Of a stretch of DNA of 64,000 nucleotides, positions 8,697 through 18,389 are shown one piece after another; positions within the stretch are counted from its first letter, which is position 1; every line of letters starts with the position of its first letter. Source of the DNA: Aureivirga marina (GTDB lineage: Bacteria > Bacteroidota > Bacteroidia > Flavobacteriales > Flavobacteriaceae). The DNA lies in the NCBI RefSeq assembly GCF_015767265.1, contig NZ_JADPIB010000002.1, positions 524,169-588,168 on the forward strand. The letters run 5' to 3'. The notes under the pieces were generated by a model that was given only the letters and a program-made list of their open reading frames with translations, did not search any database and had not been told where the DNA came from. Position numbers and translations under genes: made by a program.

Positions 8697-11135
8697 ATGA
8701 ATTTGAAAGAAAAAATATTAAGCAGCAGCTTATTATTCATATTAGAACAAGCAAAACAAAAAGCAAAAAAATCAGGAAAACCTACTTTTGGTGTTCCACA
8801 TTTAGCATTAGCAATTCTTGAAGAAAAATCAGGAGTTAGCAGTATTTTAAAAAGTATTCAAAAAGATGTAGAATACATCAAAGAATGGTTTGAAATGCAT
8901 TGTGAAATGTATCAATCAAATGCAGAACAACAAAGCGAAGTTTATCCTGACGATTTGGTTGAAAAAGTGATTGATGAATCTGAACGTTCTATGATCAAAC
9001 TAGGAACAGATGCAATCGATCCTTTATGTGTATTTACAGCAGTTATCAGGCAAGGTGTTGTATATACAAACAAGCAATTGTATTCTTTAGGAATTTCAGA
9101 AAATGATTTCTATAAATTATATGATTCAGACAATGTAAAAGTAGCTGATTCTTTTTTAGAAGATTCGGAAGAAGCTTTTATTGAATTGCCTTTTTGTAAA
9201 AAATTAAAAACGAAAGAATCTTGTGATAAAGGTGCTTTAATTCTTGGTAGAGATGCTGAAATTCGAACAATTTTAGAAGTAATTCAACGAAAAGAAAGTC
9301 GAGGAGTTTTAATTGTTGGAGATCCTGGAGTTGGGAAATCAAGTATTTTAACTTTATTAGCAAAAACATTGGTAGAAACGGAAGTTCCAATGGAATGTAT
9401 CAGTTTGGAAACTTCTAAATTATTAGCTGCTTCTAATTCTGTAAATGAAGTTTCTAAAAAATTAAGCACAACAATTGATAAAATTTCTCAGAATTCACAA
9501 CCAAGCATTTTTTGCATGGACGATTTACATGTTTTAATTGAAGCAAATACGGGAAATAATAATACAATTATCAATTTAATTTCTTCTTATCTGGATGACA
9601 ATTCTTGTTATTTCTTAGCAACAATTACTTCAGATAATTATAGAAAATCTATTGAAAAGCATCCGATAAAACGAAAATTAGAAGTAATACAATTGGAAGA
9701 ATTGGCAGAAGATATAATTCCTTTATGTATCGGAACATATGTCCAACATCTTTCAAAACATTTTGATTTACAAGTTACGGCGGATGCAATTAAGGAATCT
9801 ATTCACCATTCTCAACGATATTTTAAAGAAGATAAACTTCCTGCAAGTGCAATTGATTTATTAGATAGAACATTGGCATCTGTAGATTTAAGTAATCATA
9901 ATTCTTTAAAAACGGTTCAACTTTACCAAAGTAAAATTCAGGAAATCTCTTTAGAAGAAGAAAATAGTAAAGAAGAACTTCAGTTAATTCTTTCTTTGAT
10001 TCAAAATGGAATGAGTCCTTTGATTCTTTCCAAATTAAAAGAAAATTATGCTTTTGAATCTTCTTTAGAAACAGCAGATTTTAAAGAGCTTTTAATTAAA
10101 TATACAGATGAACTAATAGAAATTTCTAATTATCCAATTTCAGAAGTTACAGATGAACATATTTCTGCAATTACAGCTGAAATGACAGGAATTCCTTTAG
10201 GGAAAATTCAAGCAGATGAAAAGGATAAATTATTACAAATCGATAGTCATTTAAAGAAACGCGTAAAAGGACAAAATATCGCAATTGAAACGCTTGCGGA
10301 TGCGATTATCGAATCTCGTTCTGGTTTGAGTAATCCAAAACAACCAATTGGTTCTTTTTTCTTCCTAGGTCCTACAGGAACAGGGAAAACAGAACTTACA
10401 AAATCCTTAGCTTCTTTACTTTTTGATGATGAAAGTGCAATGATTCGTTTTGATATGTCAGAATTTAAAGAAGAACATTCAGCAGCTTTATTATATGGAG
10501 CGCCTCCAGGTTATGTCGGTTATGAAGAAGGTGGAATGTTGGTAAATAAAATTAGACAAAAACCATATTCTGTTGTTCTTTTTGATGAAATTGAAAAAGC
10601 GCATCATTCGGTTTATGATGTCTTTTTACAAATGATGGATGAAGGACAAATTCATGACAAACTTGGAAGAACTGGAGATTTTTCTAATGCGATTATCATT
10701 TTTACTTCAAATATTGGAAGTGAATGGATTTCAGAGCAATTTGAACAAGGAAAAACACCTACTTCTTCTGAATTAGTAGATATTATGGCTAAATATTTTA
10801 GACCAGAATTTTTAGGACGTTTAACAGAAGTTGTTCCATTTGCATCTATTAATAAATCTGTTGCAAAAGATATTTTCCTATTACAATTTAATAAGTTAAA
10901 AAAGCAATTACAAGAGCAGAAAAACATTGAATTAACGCTTACAGAAACTGCTTTAGATTATTTAGCTGATAAAGGATTTTCTAAAAAATATGGAGCTAGA
11001 CCAATTGCTGGTGTAATTCGAACTTATATAAAGAAAAATATTTCAAAAATGATTGTTTCAGAAGCAGTTATTTCTGGTGATACTATTCAAATTGATATTA
11101 AAGATAACGCTCTACATTGGGAAAAGGTTTCATAA
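8697..11135 (+). CDS. tssH: T6SS sheath-recycling AAA+ ATPase TssH (ClpV)
   Basis: An 812-residue Hsp100/Clp ATPase that unfolds contracted TssBC sheath for reuse. The N-terminal Clp-N-like domain covers about 1-150. The first AAA+ module has Walker A GDPGVGKS at 208-215. The second has GPTGTGKT at 558-565, with VVLFDEIEKAH as Walker B and a C-terminal D2-small domain (GARPIAGVIRTYIKK). The span between the two modules is shorter than in ClpB. Its position between tssF and tssG in the baseplate operon shows it is the T6SS-dedicated ClpV, not the housekeeping ClpB. Confidence 0.92.
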   Translation: MNLKEKILSSSLLFILEQAKQKAKKSGKPTFGVPHLALAILEEKSGVSSILKSIQKDVEYIKEWFEMHCEMYQSNAEQQSEVYPDDLVEKVIDESERSMIKLGTDAIDPLCVFTAVIRQGVVYTNKQLYSLGISENDFYKLYDSDNVKVADSFLEDSEEAFIELPFCKKLKTKESCDKGALILGRDAEIRTILEVIQRKESRGVLIVGDPGVGKSSILTLLAKTLVETEVPMECISLETSKLLAASNSVNEVSKKLSTTIDKISQNSQPSIFCMDDLHVLIEANTGNNNTIINLISSYLDDNSCYFLATITSDNYRKSIEKHPIKRKLEVIQLEELAEDIIPLCIGTYVQHLSKHFDLQVTADAIKESIHHSQRYFKEDKLPASAIDLLDRTLASVDLSNHNSLKTVQLYQSKIQEISLEEENSKEELQLILSLIQNGMSPLILSKLKENYAFESSLETADFKELLIKYTDELIEISNYPISEVTDEHISAITAEMTGIPLGKIQADEKDKLLQIDSHLKKRVKGQNIAIETLADAIIESRSGLSNPKQPIGSFFFLGPTGTGKTELTKSLASLLFDDESAMIRFDMSEFKEEHSAALLYGAPPGYVGYEEGGMLVNKIRQKPYSVVLFDEIEKAHHSVYDVFLQMMDEGQIHDKLGRTGDFSNAIIIFTSNIGSEWISEQFEQGKTPTSSELVDIMAKYFRPEFLGRLTEVVPFASINKSVAKDIFLLQFNKLKKQLQEQKNIELTLTETALDYLADKGFSKKYGARPIAGVIRTYIKKNISKMIVSEAVISGDTIQIDIKDNALHWEKVS

Positions 11136-11138
11136 CAA

Positions 11139-12074
11139 ATGGATTTTAGCAAAGTAAAACAAAGTGAGATATTTTATTATCAAGCTGAAATATTCTTTGA
11201 AGCATTTAAAGATTTAATCAAAGAAAATGGCGATAAAGAATTCTGGATTAAAAATCAAGGAATTACTTCTAGAGCCTCTTCAAGAGATATTGATGATATT
11301 TCCGTATTTACTTATAATGATAACGATTTTGTTAAGGAAGGACTTATTTTACATTTAAGTCGAGATGGAATTTACCATCAACTTCCAGAAATTTTATTTC
11401 ACCCGATGAACATTGGAAGTCCAAGTATGAGTCATCGGGAAATTGTAAATACAATTAAAGAAAATCGAAAAAAGGAAAAAGAAAACATGAATTTCTTTAT
11501 TCCTTTTGATACAGAAATATTTCGTGAAAAATTAAATTTAGTAAATCGCTATTTACATATTTATACGGATAAATATGCAAAAAACAATCTTTATTCATTT
11601 GCTAAAGAAATGATTGAATTAGATCTTTCTTTACATGAAAATGCAATGTTTAAGCTATTTCAAAATCTATGTAAAGCAGAAGAATTAAAAGAAAATCTTC
11701 CAGAATTGGCAAAATTAATCGAAAGTATTTTAGCTCTTGAAGTAGAAATATCTTATACGCCACACTGGATGCATAATATTCCTTTCGAAGCGATTAGTGA
11801 GGGAATTTTAGGTGTAAGTTTAGGTTTAACTGGTCCTGTAAAAAGTGATCAAGATGACATTTTAGTTACTATTAAAATTCCCCAAAATTATAGTTATAAA
11901 AAAATCACAGAATCTAAGAAATTGATAAAACAAATTCTTGGTTTCTTTATTTTTTCAAACAGAGATATTCAAGTACAAGTTTCTTCAAATCATACAGATG
12001 GTTTTGAATTAGGAGAACAATTTCTTGGATACGATTCAATTTTAGAACAATCAACAAAGCATTCTCATAATTAA
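11139..12074 (+). CDS. tssG: T6SS baseplate protein TssG
   Basis: A 311-residue TssG/VasB family wedge protein, partner of TssF. It keeps the family core in which a short HPMNIGSPSM-like segment precedes a helical region, and a late strand-rich part follows (GVSLGLTGPVKSDQDDILVTIKIP). It starts three bases after the tssH stop and ends six bases before tssN. Divergence from Pseudomonadota TssG is high, so the call rests on length, weak motifs and the fixed gene order. Confidence 0.8.
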   Translation: MDFSKVKQSEIFYYQAEIFFEAFKDLIKENGDKEFWIKNQGITSRASSRDIDDISVFTYNDNDFVKEGLILHLSRDGIYHQLPEILFHPMNIGSPSMSHREIVNTIKENRKKEKENMNFFIPFDTEIFREKLNLVNRYLHIYTDKYAKNNLYSFAKEMIELDLSLHENAMFKLFQNLCKAEELKENLPELAKLIESILALEVEISYTPHWMHNIPFEAISEGILGVSLGLTGPVKSDQDDILVTIKIPQNYSYKKITESKKLIKQILGFFIFSNRDIQVQVSSNHTDGFELGEQFLGYDSILEQSTKHSHN

Positions 12075-12080
12075 GAACAC

Positions 12081-12959
12081 ATGGCAATACTTATTAAATT
12101 TTTTTTACAATTCCTTTTAGTACCAATCATCAGTGCTTTAGCAATTATCATTCTTGGAAATATTGCGAAAGGACGAGCTTTACTAAAGAAGAAAAGACTA
12201 ATAGTATTTATTTTAGTTCTCGCTATTATTTTAACGCTTCCTAGTTTATATGGATTATTAAAATACGAATTTGTTTGGGGAGGATTATTAGTTACAGTTC
12301 TGACTTATTTGTTATTGGGTTATTGTTTTAATCTATATTCCAAAACACAATTATTTCAATCAATCGGTTTTGAAAACAACAAGACTTTTATTTTTAGTTC
12401 TTTATCTGTTTCTATTTTAATCGGTGGTTGGCTTTACTATTTATCATTCTCTTATTTAAGTCAATTAAGCTATTCTATTTGGGGAGTTTTCACTTTATTT
12501 TGGTTTTTAGTCCCTCCTATTTTTAGCGTTTCAAGACAAAGATATATTGACATTCCTACACCTTTTTACAAACAATGGATTGTAGATTTAAAAACAAATG
12601 ACGAAGAATTTTGGAATCATGTGGATACTTTTAAATTAATGCAGGTAAATGTAAAAATTAAGAGAAGTGAAAAAGATAATGAATACGCTTCCTTTTCTGT
12701 AAAACTACCAGAAAAAGTAGGATTAGGAGTTTGGTTTAACAGATTTGTTGAAGATCAAAATATACGATTTCCTGGAGAGCCAATTGAGCTTAAAAATGAA
12801 TCCCAAACTTATGGTTGGATTTTTTATACAACAAAATGGCTTCCAATTCCATTATTTACAAAAATGCTCGATTTTGATGGAGATGTAAAAGAGAATGAAA
12901 TCTCGAATAAATCTACCATTTACATTCGTAGAGTATTAACAGATAATTCCTCTTATTAA
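12081..12959 (+). CDS. tssN: T6SSiii membrane-complex protein TssN
   Basis: A 292-residue integral inner-membrane protein with about five hydrophobic segments in its first half (near 5-27, 39-59, 64-85, 103-123, 130-150) and a soluble C-terminal domain of about 140 residues (FYKQWIVDLKTNDEEFWNHV onward). This layout matches TssN, the Bacteroidota-specific component reported to connect the envelope complex TssNQOPR to the baseplate. It lies between tssG and tssK, as expected for a baseplate-facing anchor. Confidence 0.78.
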   Translation: MAILIKFFLQFLLVPIISALAIIILGNIAKGRALLKKKRLIVFILVLAIILTLPSLYGLLKYEFVWGGLLVTVLTYLLLGYCFNLYSKTQLFQSIGFENNKTFIFSSLSVSILIGGWLYYLSFSYLSQLSYSIWGVFTLFWFLVPPIFSVSRQRYIDIPTPFYKQWIVDLKTNDEEFWNHVDTFKLMQVNVKIKRSEKDNEYASFSVKLPEKVGLGVWFNRFVEDQNIRFPGEPIELKNESQTYGWIFYTTKWLPIPLFTKMLDFDGDVKENEISNKSTIYIRRVLTDNSSY

Positions 12960-12971
12960 AAAAAAACTTAC

Positions 12972-14120
12972 ATGAATAATATAAAACATTTAGCAATTAA
13001 CTGGACGGATGGTGTTAAAATTAATAAAGACCATTTTAAAAACAGTTATTTTCATTTAATCGAAACAATAAAAGAGCAAAACCAAATTTCATTAAACGAC
13101 TATAATTTTGGTTTATTAGCTCCTTTAAATGGTTATAATAGTCCACTTGTTTTAAAAACAACAAGTGATTCTACAGAGCGTTTGACAATTCAATTAGAAT
13201 CTTGTCATGCTGTAACGCAAGGTGGTTATCAAATTCTGTTTAGTAGAGAACTTTATGGAGATGATTTACCTTCTATTACTTTAAAAAATGACGTTTCAGA
13301 ATCTGAAACTTCGTATCATATTCTACTAACAATTCATCCTTTTACACAAATTCCAGTTGGTGAACCAGATCCGGAAGTTATTCCATTACACCAACCATTT
13401 GTACTTCCAAAAATTACTTTAGAAGCAGTTTCAGCGGTAGATTTTAATCCAAAAGGATATAAAAATTATTATTTGGTAATTGGAAGAGTAAGTAAAAGAA
13501 ATGGTGTTTTAAGTTTTGATCATTCATATATTCCACCAATTTCTCAAATTCAACATTTCGCTATTACAAATGATTTGTTGAGAACTTTGACAATGCGTTT
13601 AGTGAAAATTAAAAACTACGCTTTAGATATTTATAGAAAAAATAAAAATAAAACAGTTAATAATCCTTTAGTTACAAATACATTTTTATTAAATCATAAG
13701 ATGCTTTCTTATATCAGTCATCATCTTTTTGATTTTCAAGAAATGGGAAAAAACCAACCTCCTATTTTCTTGCTTCAAAAATCTGCAATTTTAGGTCATG
13801 AATTATTATTAGAACTAGAATTGATGAGTGATAATGATAGAGAGCAATTACTTCAATATATCTATGAATGGATTGATGTTAAACCTTCTGATTTAGAAAG
13901 TACACTTTCTTCTGTTTCAGAGTTATCTTACAATCATTACAATTTGAAAAATATTTTATTCTGGATTGAAAAATTCACGAGTTTATTAGAAGTTTTATGG
14001 CGAAAGTTTAGCGATTTAGAATATATCGGTCAAAGAAAAGAAAACATTGTAATTAGTGAAGATATTCCAGTAGAGAAAAAAGTTGAAAAACAAAAAAGAT
14101 CTTGGTCTATTATTGATTAA
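12972..14120 (+). CDS. tssK: T6SS baseplate protein TssK
   Basis: A 382-residue TssK-family protein, the trimeric connector between the baseplate wedge and the membrane complex. The opening INWTDGVKINKDHFKNSYFH corresponds to the family's W-x-x-G-M-x-L-x-x-x-H-F signature. The middle helical part (HHLFDFQEMGKNQPP) and the C-terminal domain have the expected size. In T6SSiii TssK must dock on TssN and the other Bacteroidota-specific proteins, and here it is encoded directly between tssN and tssO. Confidence 0.82.
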   Translation: MNNIKHLAINWTDGVKINKDHFKNSYFHLIETIKEQNQISLNDYNFGLLAPLNGYNSPLVLKTTSDSTERLTIQLESCHAVTQGGYQILFSRELYGDDLPSITLKNDVSESETSYHILLTIHPFTQIPVGEPDPEVIPLHQPFVLPKITLEAVSAVDFNPKGYKNYYLVIGRVSKRNGVLSFDHSYIPPISQIQHFAITNDLLRTLTMRLVKIKNYALDIYRKNKNKTVNNPLVTNTFLLNHKMLSYISHHLFDFQEMGKNQPPIFLLQKSAILGHELLLELELMSDNDREQLLQYIYEWIDVKPSDLESTLSSVSELSYNHYNLKNILFWIEKFTSLLEVLWRKFSDLEYIGQRKENIVISEDIPVEKKVEKQKRSWSIID

Positions 14121-14131
14121 AACTAATTCAC

Positions 14132-14632
14132 ATGAAACCATTAAATCATAAAGAACTTTCTCAATCAAAGAGAAAGTTCACTATTGCATTTTCTATCAAT
14201 CTTTTCATCATTGGAATAGGAATGTTTTTTACATTTTTTATCGCAAAAAAAGGAATGGAAGTTTTGACAGAAAAGCAAACATCTTATAATCATATTTTTC
14301 AAAAACAAGCAGCAATTACGTTTGAAATTGATCATATCACAAAAATGTTATATCAATTAAAAAACAAAAATAGAACACTTAGCGAGCATCGTCAATTTCA
14401 GGGAATTATCAATGAATTACGAAGCACATTGGAAGAAAATATGGAAAAAGACGGAAAACTCTCTAAAGAGTTTGAGTTATATGGCGAAATGCTTTCTCAA
14501 ATTAAAGCAATTCAAAATACCATAGATATTTATGAAGAACAATCAGAAGAGTATGAATATAACAAAGAATTACTTGAAAGATGTAGAAAAAAATATCGTG
14601 AGGATAAACTTAAAATGAAAGAAGAAGAATGA
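14132..14632 (+). CDS. tssO: T6SSiii membrane-complex protein TssO
   Basis: A 166-residue protein with a short basic N-terminus, one membrane segment (about 18-40) and a long charged coiled-coil tail rich in Glu, Lys and Gln. That is the layout of TssO, a single-pass inner-membrane component of the Bacteroidota T6SS envelope complex. Its stop overlaps the next start by four bases (ATGA), implying translational coupling and perhaps a stoichiometric partnership with the next protein. Confidence 0.68.
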   Translation: MKPLNHKELSQSKRKFTIAFSINLFIIGIGMFFTFFIAKKGMEVLTEKQTSYNHIFQKQAAITFEIDHITKMLYQLKNKNRTLSEHRQFQGIINELRSTLEENMEKDGKLSKEFELYGEMLSQIKAIQNTIDIYEEQSEEYEYNKELLERCRKKYREDKLKMKEEE

Positions 14633-15087
14633 AAACTTTAAATCAAATCAGTGAAATTTTTTGGAAGAAAATTAAATTCATAATGGTATTTACGTTATCT
14701 GTTTGTTTGATTTATATCGTTATCACCAAATTTATTTTTAAAGTTCCAATCACAGACAATCAAGAATTATTAGAATCTATCAAACAGCATGAAACGCTTT
14801 TGGAAGATCAGCAAATGCATATTCAAAAAATTAAAGATATAAGAGAACAAATTAAGAATATGGATTTTCAGATTCATCAAGTGCAAACTGAAGATGATAT
14901 AAAGCGAGCTATATTTCAAATTCGTTCTATTTATAAAGACAATAAAATGAATTCAAAATATCTTTTTAGTATTCAATCTTCGAATTTACTTCAAATGTAT
15001 TTTGACACACGAGAACAACATAGTTCATTGCAAAAAAATAAAGAAATTATCTTGAATAATTTGAACGAATGTAAGGCAAACATTTAA
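14629..15087 (+). CDS. Small single-pass T6SSiii membrane protein (second TssO-like or TssQ-equivalent)
   Basis: A 152-residue protein with one N-terminal membrane segment (about 15-37, KFIMVFTLSVCLIYIV) and a coiled-coil, Gln/Lys/Glu-rich periplasmic part (LLEDQQMHIQKIKDIREQIK). The Cys in the membrane segment is preceded by L-S-V, a poor lipobox because position -1 is Val, so I read it as a transmembrane anchor, not a lipoprotein. It overlaps tssO by four bases and precedes the PKD-domain gene. It could be a tssO paralogue or a diverged TssQ; sequence inspection cannot decide. Confidence 0.55.
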   Translation: MKTLNQISEIFWKKIKFIMVFTLSVCLIYIVITKFIFKVPITDNQELLESIKQHETLLEDQQMHIQKIKDIREQIKNMDFQIHQVQTEDDIKRAIFQIRSIYKDNKMNSKYLFSIQSSNLLQMYFDTREQHSSLQKNKEIILNNLNECKANI

Positions 15088-15115
15088 TGTTTCGAATACG
15101 AATTTAAAACCTATT

Positions 15116-16054
15116 ATGAAACCAAATAAACTTATTACTTTTCTACTTTTATTAATCACAATTTTATTAGCACTCGCTATTGCAATTTGGATGCCTTTTA
15201 AATCAAATATTAGTCATCTGGATTTTTCTATTATCGATTCTAATAAAAATTATCATTTTGAAAAAGGAGAACGCTTAACGATGTTTGCAAATGACAGTAC
15301 GCTTACAAATTCTCATGATGTCATTTGGTATATGGGAAATGGAGATACTTTAAACAATAAAAATAGTGTTGATTATACTTATGGTTTAAGCGGAAAATAT
15401 CTCGTAACTCTTGAAGTTGACGAAACATATAAAGTTTCTAGATACATTGAAATTATTTCACTTTCCAATAATAAAGCAATTGATTCTATTCCTAAAATTT
15501 ATGGTGTAGATTATGGTTATGTTGGCGAAGAATTAGTTTTTTCTTCAAAAGGAGAAGGAATTACTTCTTGGCTTTGGGAATTTGGAGAAACTGGAACAGT
15601 AGACGCTTATGAAGGTCAAGTTGTTTATGTTTACAAAACTCCAGGAATCTACAATGTAAAATTAAAAACAAATACATCAAAATATCCTGTTGCTCATCGA
15701 ATTGAAGTTCTTCCTCAATTTGAAGTAATTGAAGAATCACAACCTGTAGATTCTCTGTCTTTAGCTGTTTTAGATATCAAAAAAAATCTACAAGCTATTG
15801 CAAAATCTACAACTTCTGATACCAAAAAGTTTTACAGACATTTAAAATATATTCAAAACAAATATTTATGTAATCCTGAAGAAGTTGTTGTCATTGTAAA
15901 TGAAACAAAATACAACGATTTCTTTAGTTATTGTCAAGGCTTACATTATTTAGAAGGCGGAGATTCTGATAGAATTGCTATTAAAGATGTTGCTATTGAT
16001 ACTTTTAAATGTGTACAAAGAATTGAAATCACACAAAATATTATTAAACGTTAA
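15116..16054 (+). CDS. tssP: T6SSiii membrane-complex protein TssP (PKD domains)
   Basis: A 312-residue protein with an N-terminal membrane anchor (about 6-27) and two PKD-like beta-sandwich repeats: one near 45-110 (WYMGNGDTLNNKNSVDYTYG ... YLVTLEVD) and one near 125-195 (WLWEFGETGT ... YVYKTPGIYNVKLK). A mixed C-terminal domain follows. PKD domains suit a periplasmic scaffolding role. Position between the small TssO-like genes and the TssR-like gene matches TssP of the TssNQOPR complex. Confidence 0.7.
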   Translation: MKPNKLITFLLLLITILLALAIAIWMPFKSNISHLDFSIIDSNKNYHFEKGERLTMFANDSTLTNSHDVIWYMGNGDTLNNKNSVDYTYGLSGKYLVTLEVDETYKVSRYIEIISLSNNKAIDSIPKIYGVDYGYVGEELVFSSKGEGITSWLWEFGETGTVDAYEGQVVYVYKTPGIYNVKLKTNTSKYPVAHRIEVLPQFEVIEESQPVDSLSLAVLDIKKNLQAIAKSTTSDTKKFYRHLKYIQNKYLCNPEEVVVIVNETKYNDFFSYCQGLHYLEGGDSDRIAIKDVAIDTFKCVQRIEITQNIIKR

Positions 16055-16069
16055 AGGAATTTGGAAAAA

Positions 16070-18388
16070 ATGATAAAAATGCAACAATCTACTTTTACTT
16101 ATTTTTTTGTGATTTTATGTTTCATTTTCTTTCCTCATAAAATTGTTGCACAAGTAGGAAATTATGAAAAAGTCGCCATTAAAAAAGAGCAATCTTTCAA
16201 TTTAGATTCTTTAATTAAAATAAAAAAAGACAAATCACCTCTGATTGTTTATTCTGATCGTGATGAAAATAAAGCCTTTTTAGATGCTTATTCACAAAAG
16301 AAAACAAATGATCAAAAACTATTAGATGCTTATTTTATTATAAATTATAAAAATGATCATTATGAATTAGTCACTTATGATCCAAAAATGATTGGAAAAC
16401 CAAGTGGAATGTTTTCTATCTTTTATGGTAAAAAAAGAACTTTTAAAGATGCTAAAAGTGTCGCTTATGTTGGTTGGGTTCATAAAGATAAATTACTTTA
16501 TTATTCCAATGCAAAAATAAGTTCAAAGAATTTTAAACCTATAAAATATGTTTTAGGAATTCATGATAAAGAGGATTTGACAAAGCTTGAAAATTATTTC
16601 ACAAATGATTCTGTAACCTTATATTCTTCTCCTGCTTTAAGGAAAAAAAGAGGAAAATCACTGAATTCAAACCAATTCGTTTATGTTTATAAATATAGCA
16701 TGGACGGAAAAAGTGTTTTGATTTCAAATCAAGCAAATATTAGTTATCCGCAAAATGAATCGCAAATTGTCGGTTGGGTTTCTTCAAAATTAGTTCAAAA
16801 AATGGGACAAGAATTTGTTTATAAAGTAGATTTAAATGATTCTATTTTTATAAATAAAGGAGAAGTAAATTCTAGGAAAATTGCAGCGATGGAATTGGCA
16901 ATGCCTTATCTTTTCAACGGAAAAGAGAATCCAAAAAATGAGGACAATGATTCTACAAATGTGGTTTTACCAATTCAGATTTGGGATTTACCAAATTTGC
17001 GACTTTTAAATATTGAAGGAGAAGATTTCTTTGCAAAAATTGTAAAACAATTAGAAAAAAATCAATTTAATTTTAATATTCATTTAGTTTTTGATGAAAG
17101 TCCATCTTTAAAAAAGTCGCGTTATCGAATGTTAAATGGACTGCAAACTCTTTGGGAATCTTTACGAAACAATCCAAAATACCAACCTTATAATTTTACT
17201 TTTAGCGCATCTTCGTATGGAGGTCAAATGCCGTTTTCGATAAAACCAACGAAAGTTTTTCCAAAATTGATTCAGAAATTATACAATCGATTTGACGAAA
17301 ATGTGAAAATGGATACGATTCAATATAATTATCAATTGACGGATTATTTACCGAAAGATTTTGATAAAAATCCATATACACCAAAAATATTGATTGTTGC
17401 TGGAGCACAGAATAAATTTACATCTAAAAAGATTAATTATATTTCTAAAAAATTAGCCGATTCTAATACAAAACTAATTTTCTTACAACTTCGAAATAGA
17501 TCAGACGATTCATATCAAAATTTTGTTTTAAATGCAAAACAATGGATGTATAAAACTGGAAAATATTATTCTAATGGAATCAAACCATATAGTGTAGAAG
17601 ATATTCATTTTAGCGATAAAAATCAGATGATTTCTGTTCCGGTGAAAAAGGATAATTTATTTATTTACAATACACCAGACAATAGTAATTATCAAGGTGG
17701 AATTGCATTTCCAAAGCCAAATGAAACTTTACGTTCAACCTCGGTTGAAAAAGTTACAGATACAATCATTCATCAAATAATCGTACATCGAAATACACTG
17801 ATAAAAGATATCAAAGAGCATATTATAAAATTTGGTTTAGTTCGAAGTGATCCAAATAAAAGTATCAAAAATATGCTGGAAGAAGACGATGAATATTTGA
17901 TAAATAGAAATCATATTTTTGATCGAGTTCATGTGGAAAATAAATTGGATTCTTTACCAAAAAGTAAAGGATATTTATTAGATGAAAATGAATTAACGCA
18001 AGCAATTGAAACTTATAAATCTTTTCTGCCAATTTTTCATGGAGAAATCACAAGAAAAGAAAGACGAATTTTATTTAAAATTCTTAAACAAAATATGAAA
18101 GGTTTTAATAATCAAGCGTCTAAAAAAGTAGTTAACCGAAAAAGTAAAATAGCAGACCTTATATATTTTAAAACAGGTTGGAAAACACAAAATGATTGGT
18201 TTTCTAAGCTTCGTTTAAAAGATATTAAGAAAAAGAAGAAAATTAGTGAAAAAGAGCTTCGTGCATTTCTGGGTGATATTCTAAATAAAGTAGAGTTTTT
18301 AGAAAAAAATCGAGATAAATTCAAAGCTTCTTTGAATATTGAAAGTGATATATCTTTCTATTATTTACCAGTTGAAAAACTTCCATAA
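16070..18388 (+). CDS. tssR: T6SSiii periplasmic membrane-complex protein TssR
   Basis: About 772 residues with a cleavable-looking signal peptide (TYFFVILCFIFFPHKIVAQ), so exported. The N-terminal third has SH3-like repeats (VAYVGWVHKDKLLYYS, IVGWVSSKLVQ). A von Willebrand A-like central region begins FNIHLVFDESPSLKKSRYRML, with D-x-S-x-S replaced by DESPS. A helical C-terminus follows. This resembles TssR, the largest component of the Bacteroidota T6SS envelope complex. A TTG nine bases upstream (16061) is also in frame, but the ATG at 16070 is the more natural start. Confidence 0.7.
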   Translation: MIKMQQSTFTYFFVILCFIFFPHKIVAQVGNYEKVAIKKEQSFNLDSLIKIKKDKSPLIVYSDRDENKAFLDAYSQKKTNDQKLLDAYFIINYKNDHYELVTYDPKMIGKPSGMFSIFYGKKRTFKDAKSVAYVGWVHKDKLLYYSNAKISSKNFKPIKYVLGIHDKEDLTKLENYFTNDSVTLYSSPALRKKRGKSLNSNQFVYVYKYSMDGKSVLISNQANISYPQNESQIVGWVSSKLVQKMGQEFVYKVDLNDSIFINKGEVNSRKIAAMELAMPYLFNGKENPKNEDNDSTNVVLPIQIWDLPNLRLLNIEGEDFFAKIVKQLEKNQFNFNIHLVFDESPSLKKSRYRMLNGLQTLWESLRNNPKYQPYNFTFSASSYGGQMPFSIKPTKVFPKLIQKLYNRFDENVKMDTIQYNYQLTDYLPKDFDKNPYTPKILIVAGAQNKFTSKKINYISKKLADSNTKLIFLQLRNRSDDSYQNFVLNAKQWMYKTGKYYSNGIKPYSVEDIHFSDKNQMISVPVKKDNLFIYNTPDNSNYQGGIAFPKPNETLRSTSVEKVTDTIIHQIIVHRNTLIKDIKEHIIKFGLVRSDPNKSIKNMLEEDDEYLINRNHIFDRVHVENKLDSLPKSKGYLLDENELTQAIETYKSFLPIFHGEITRKERRILFKILKQNMKGFNNQASKKVVNRKSKIADLIYFKTGWKTQNDWFSKLRLKDIKKKKKISEKELRAFLGDILNKVEFLEKNRDKFKASLNIESDISFYYLPVEKLP

Positions 18389-18389
18389 T

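Noticed and set aside
14629..15087. Reading the 152-residue T6SS protein as a lipoprotein TssQ
   Set aside because: The only nearby cysteine follows Leu-Ser-Val; Val at -1 is not accepted by normal lipoboxes, and the hydrophobic segment continues past the cysteine like a membrane helix.
16061..16069. TTG start for tssR
   Set aside because: The in-frame ATG at 16070 gives a normal signal peptide, and a second ATG follows closely at 16079; the TTG adds only MEK.
18339..18389. Upstream in-frame ATG for the winged-helix T6SS gene
   Set aside because: It would overlap the end of tssR by 50 bases and add residues with no family pattern. The ATG at 18390, one base after the tssR stop, is the better start.
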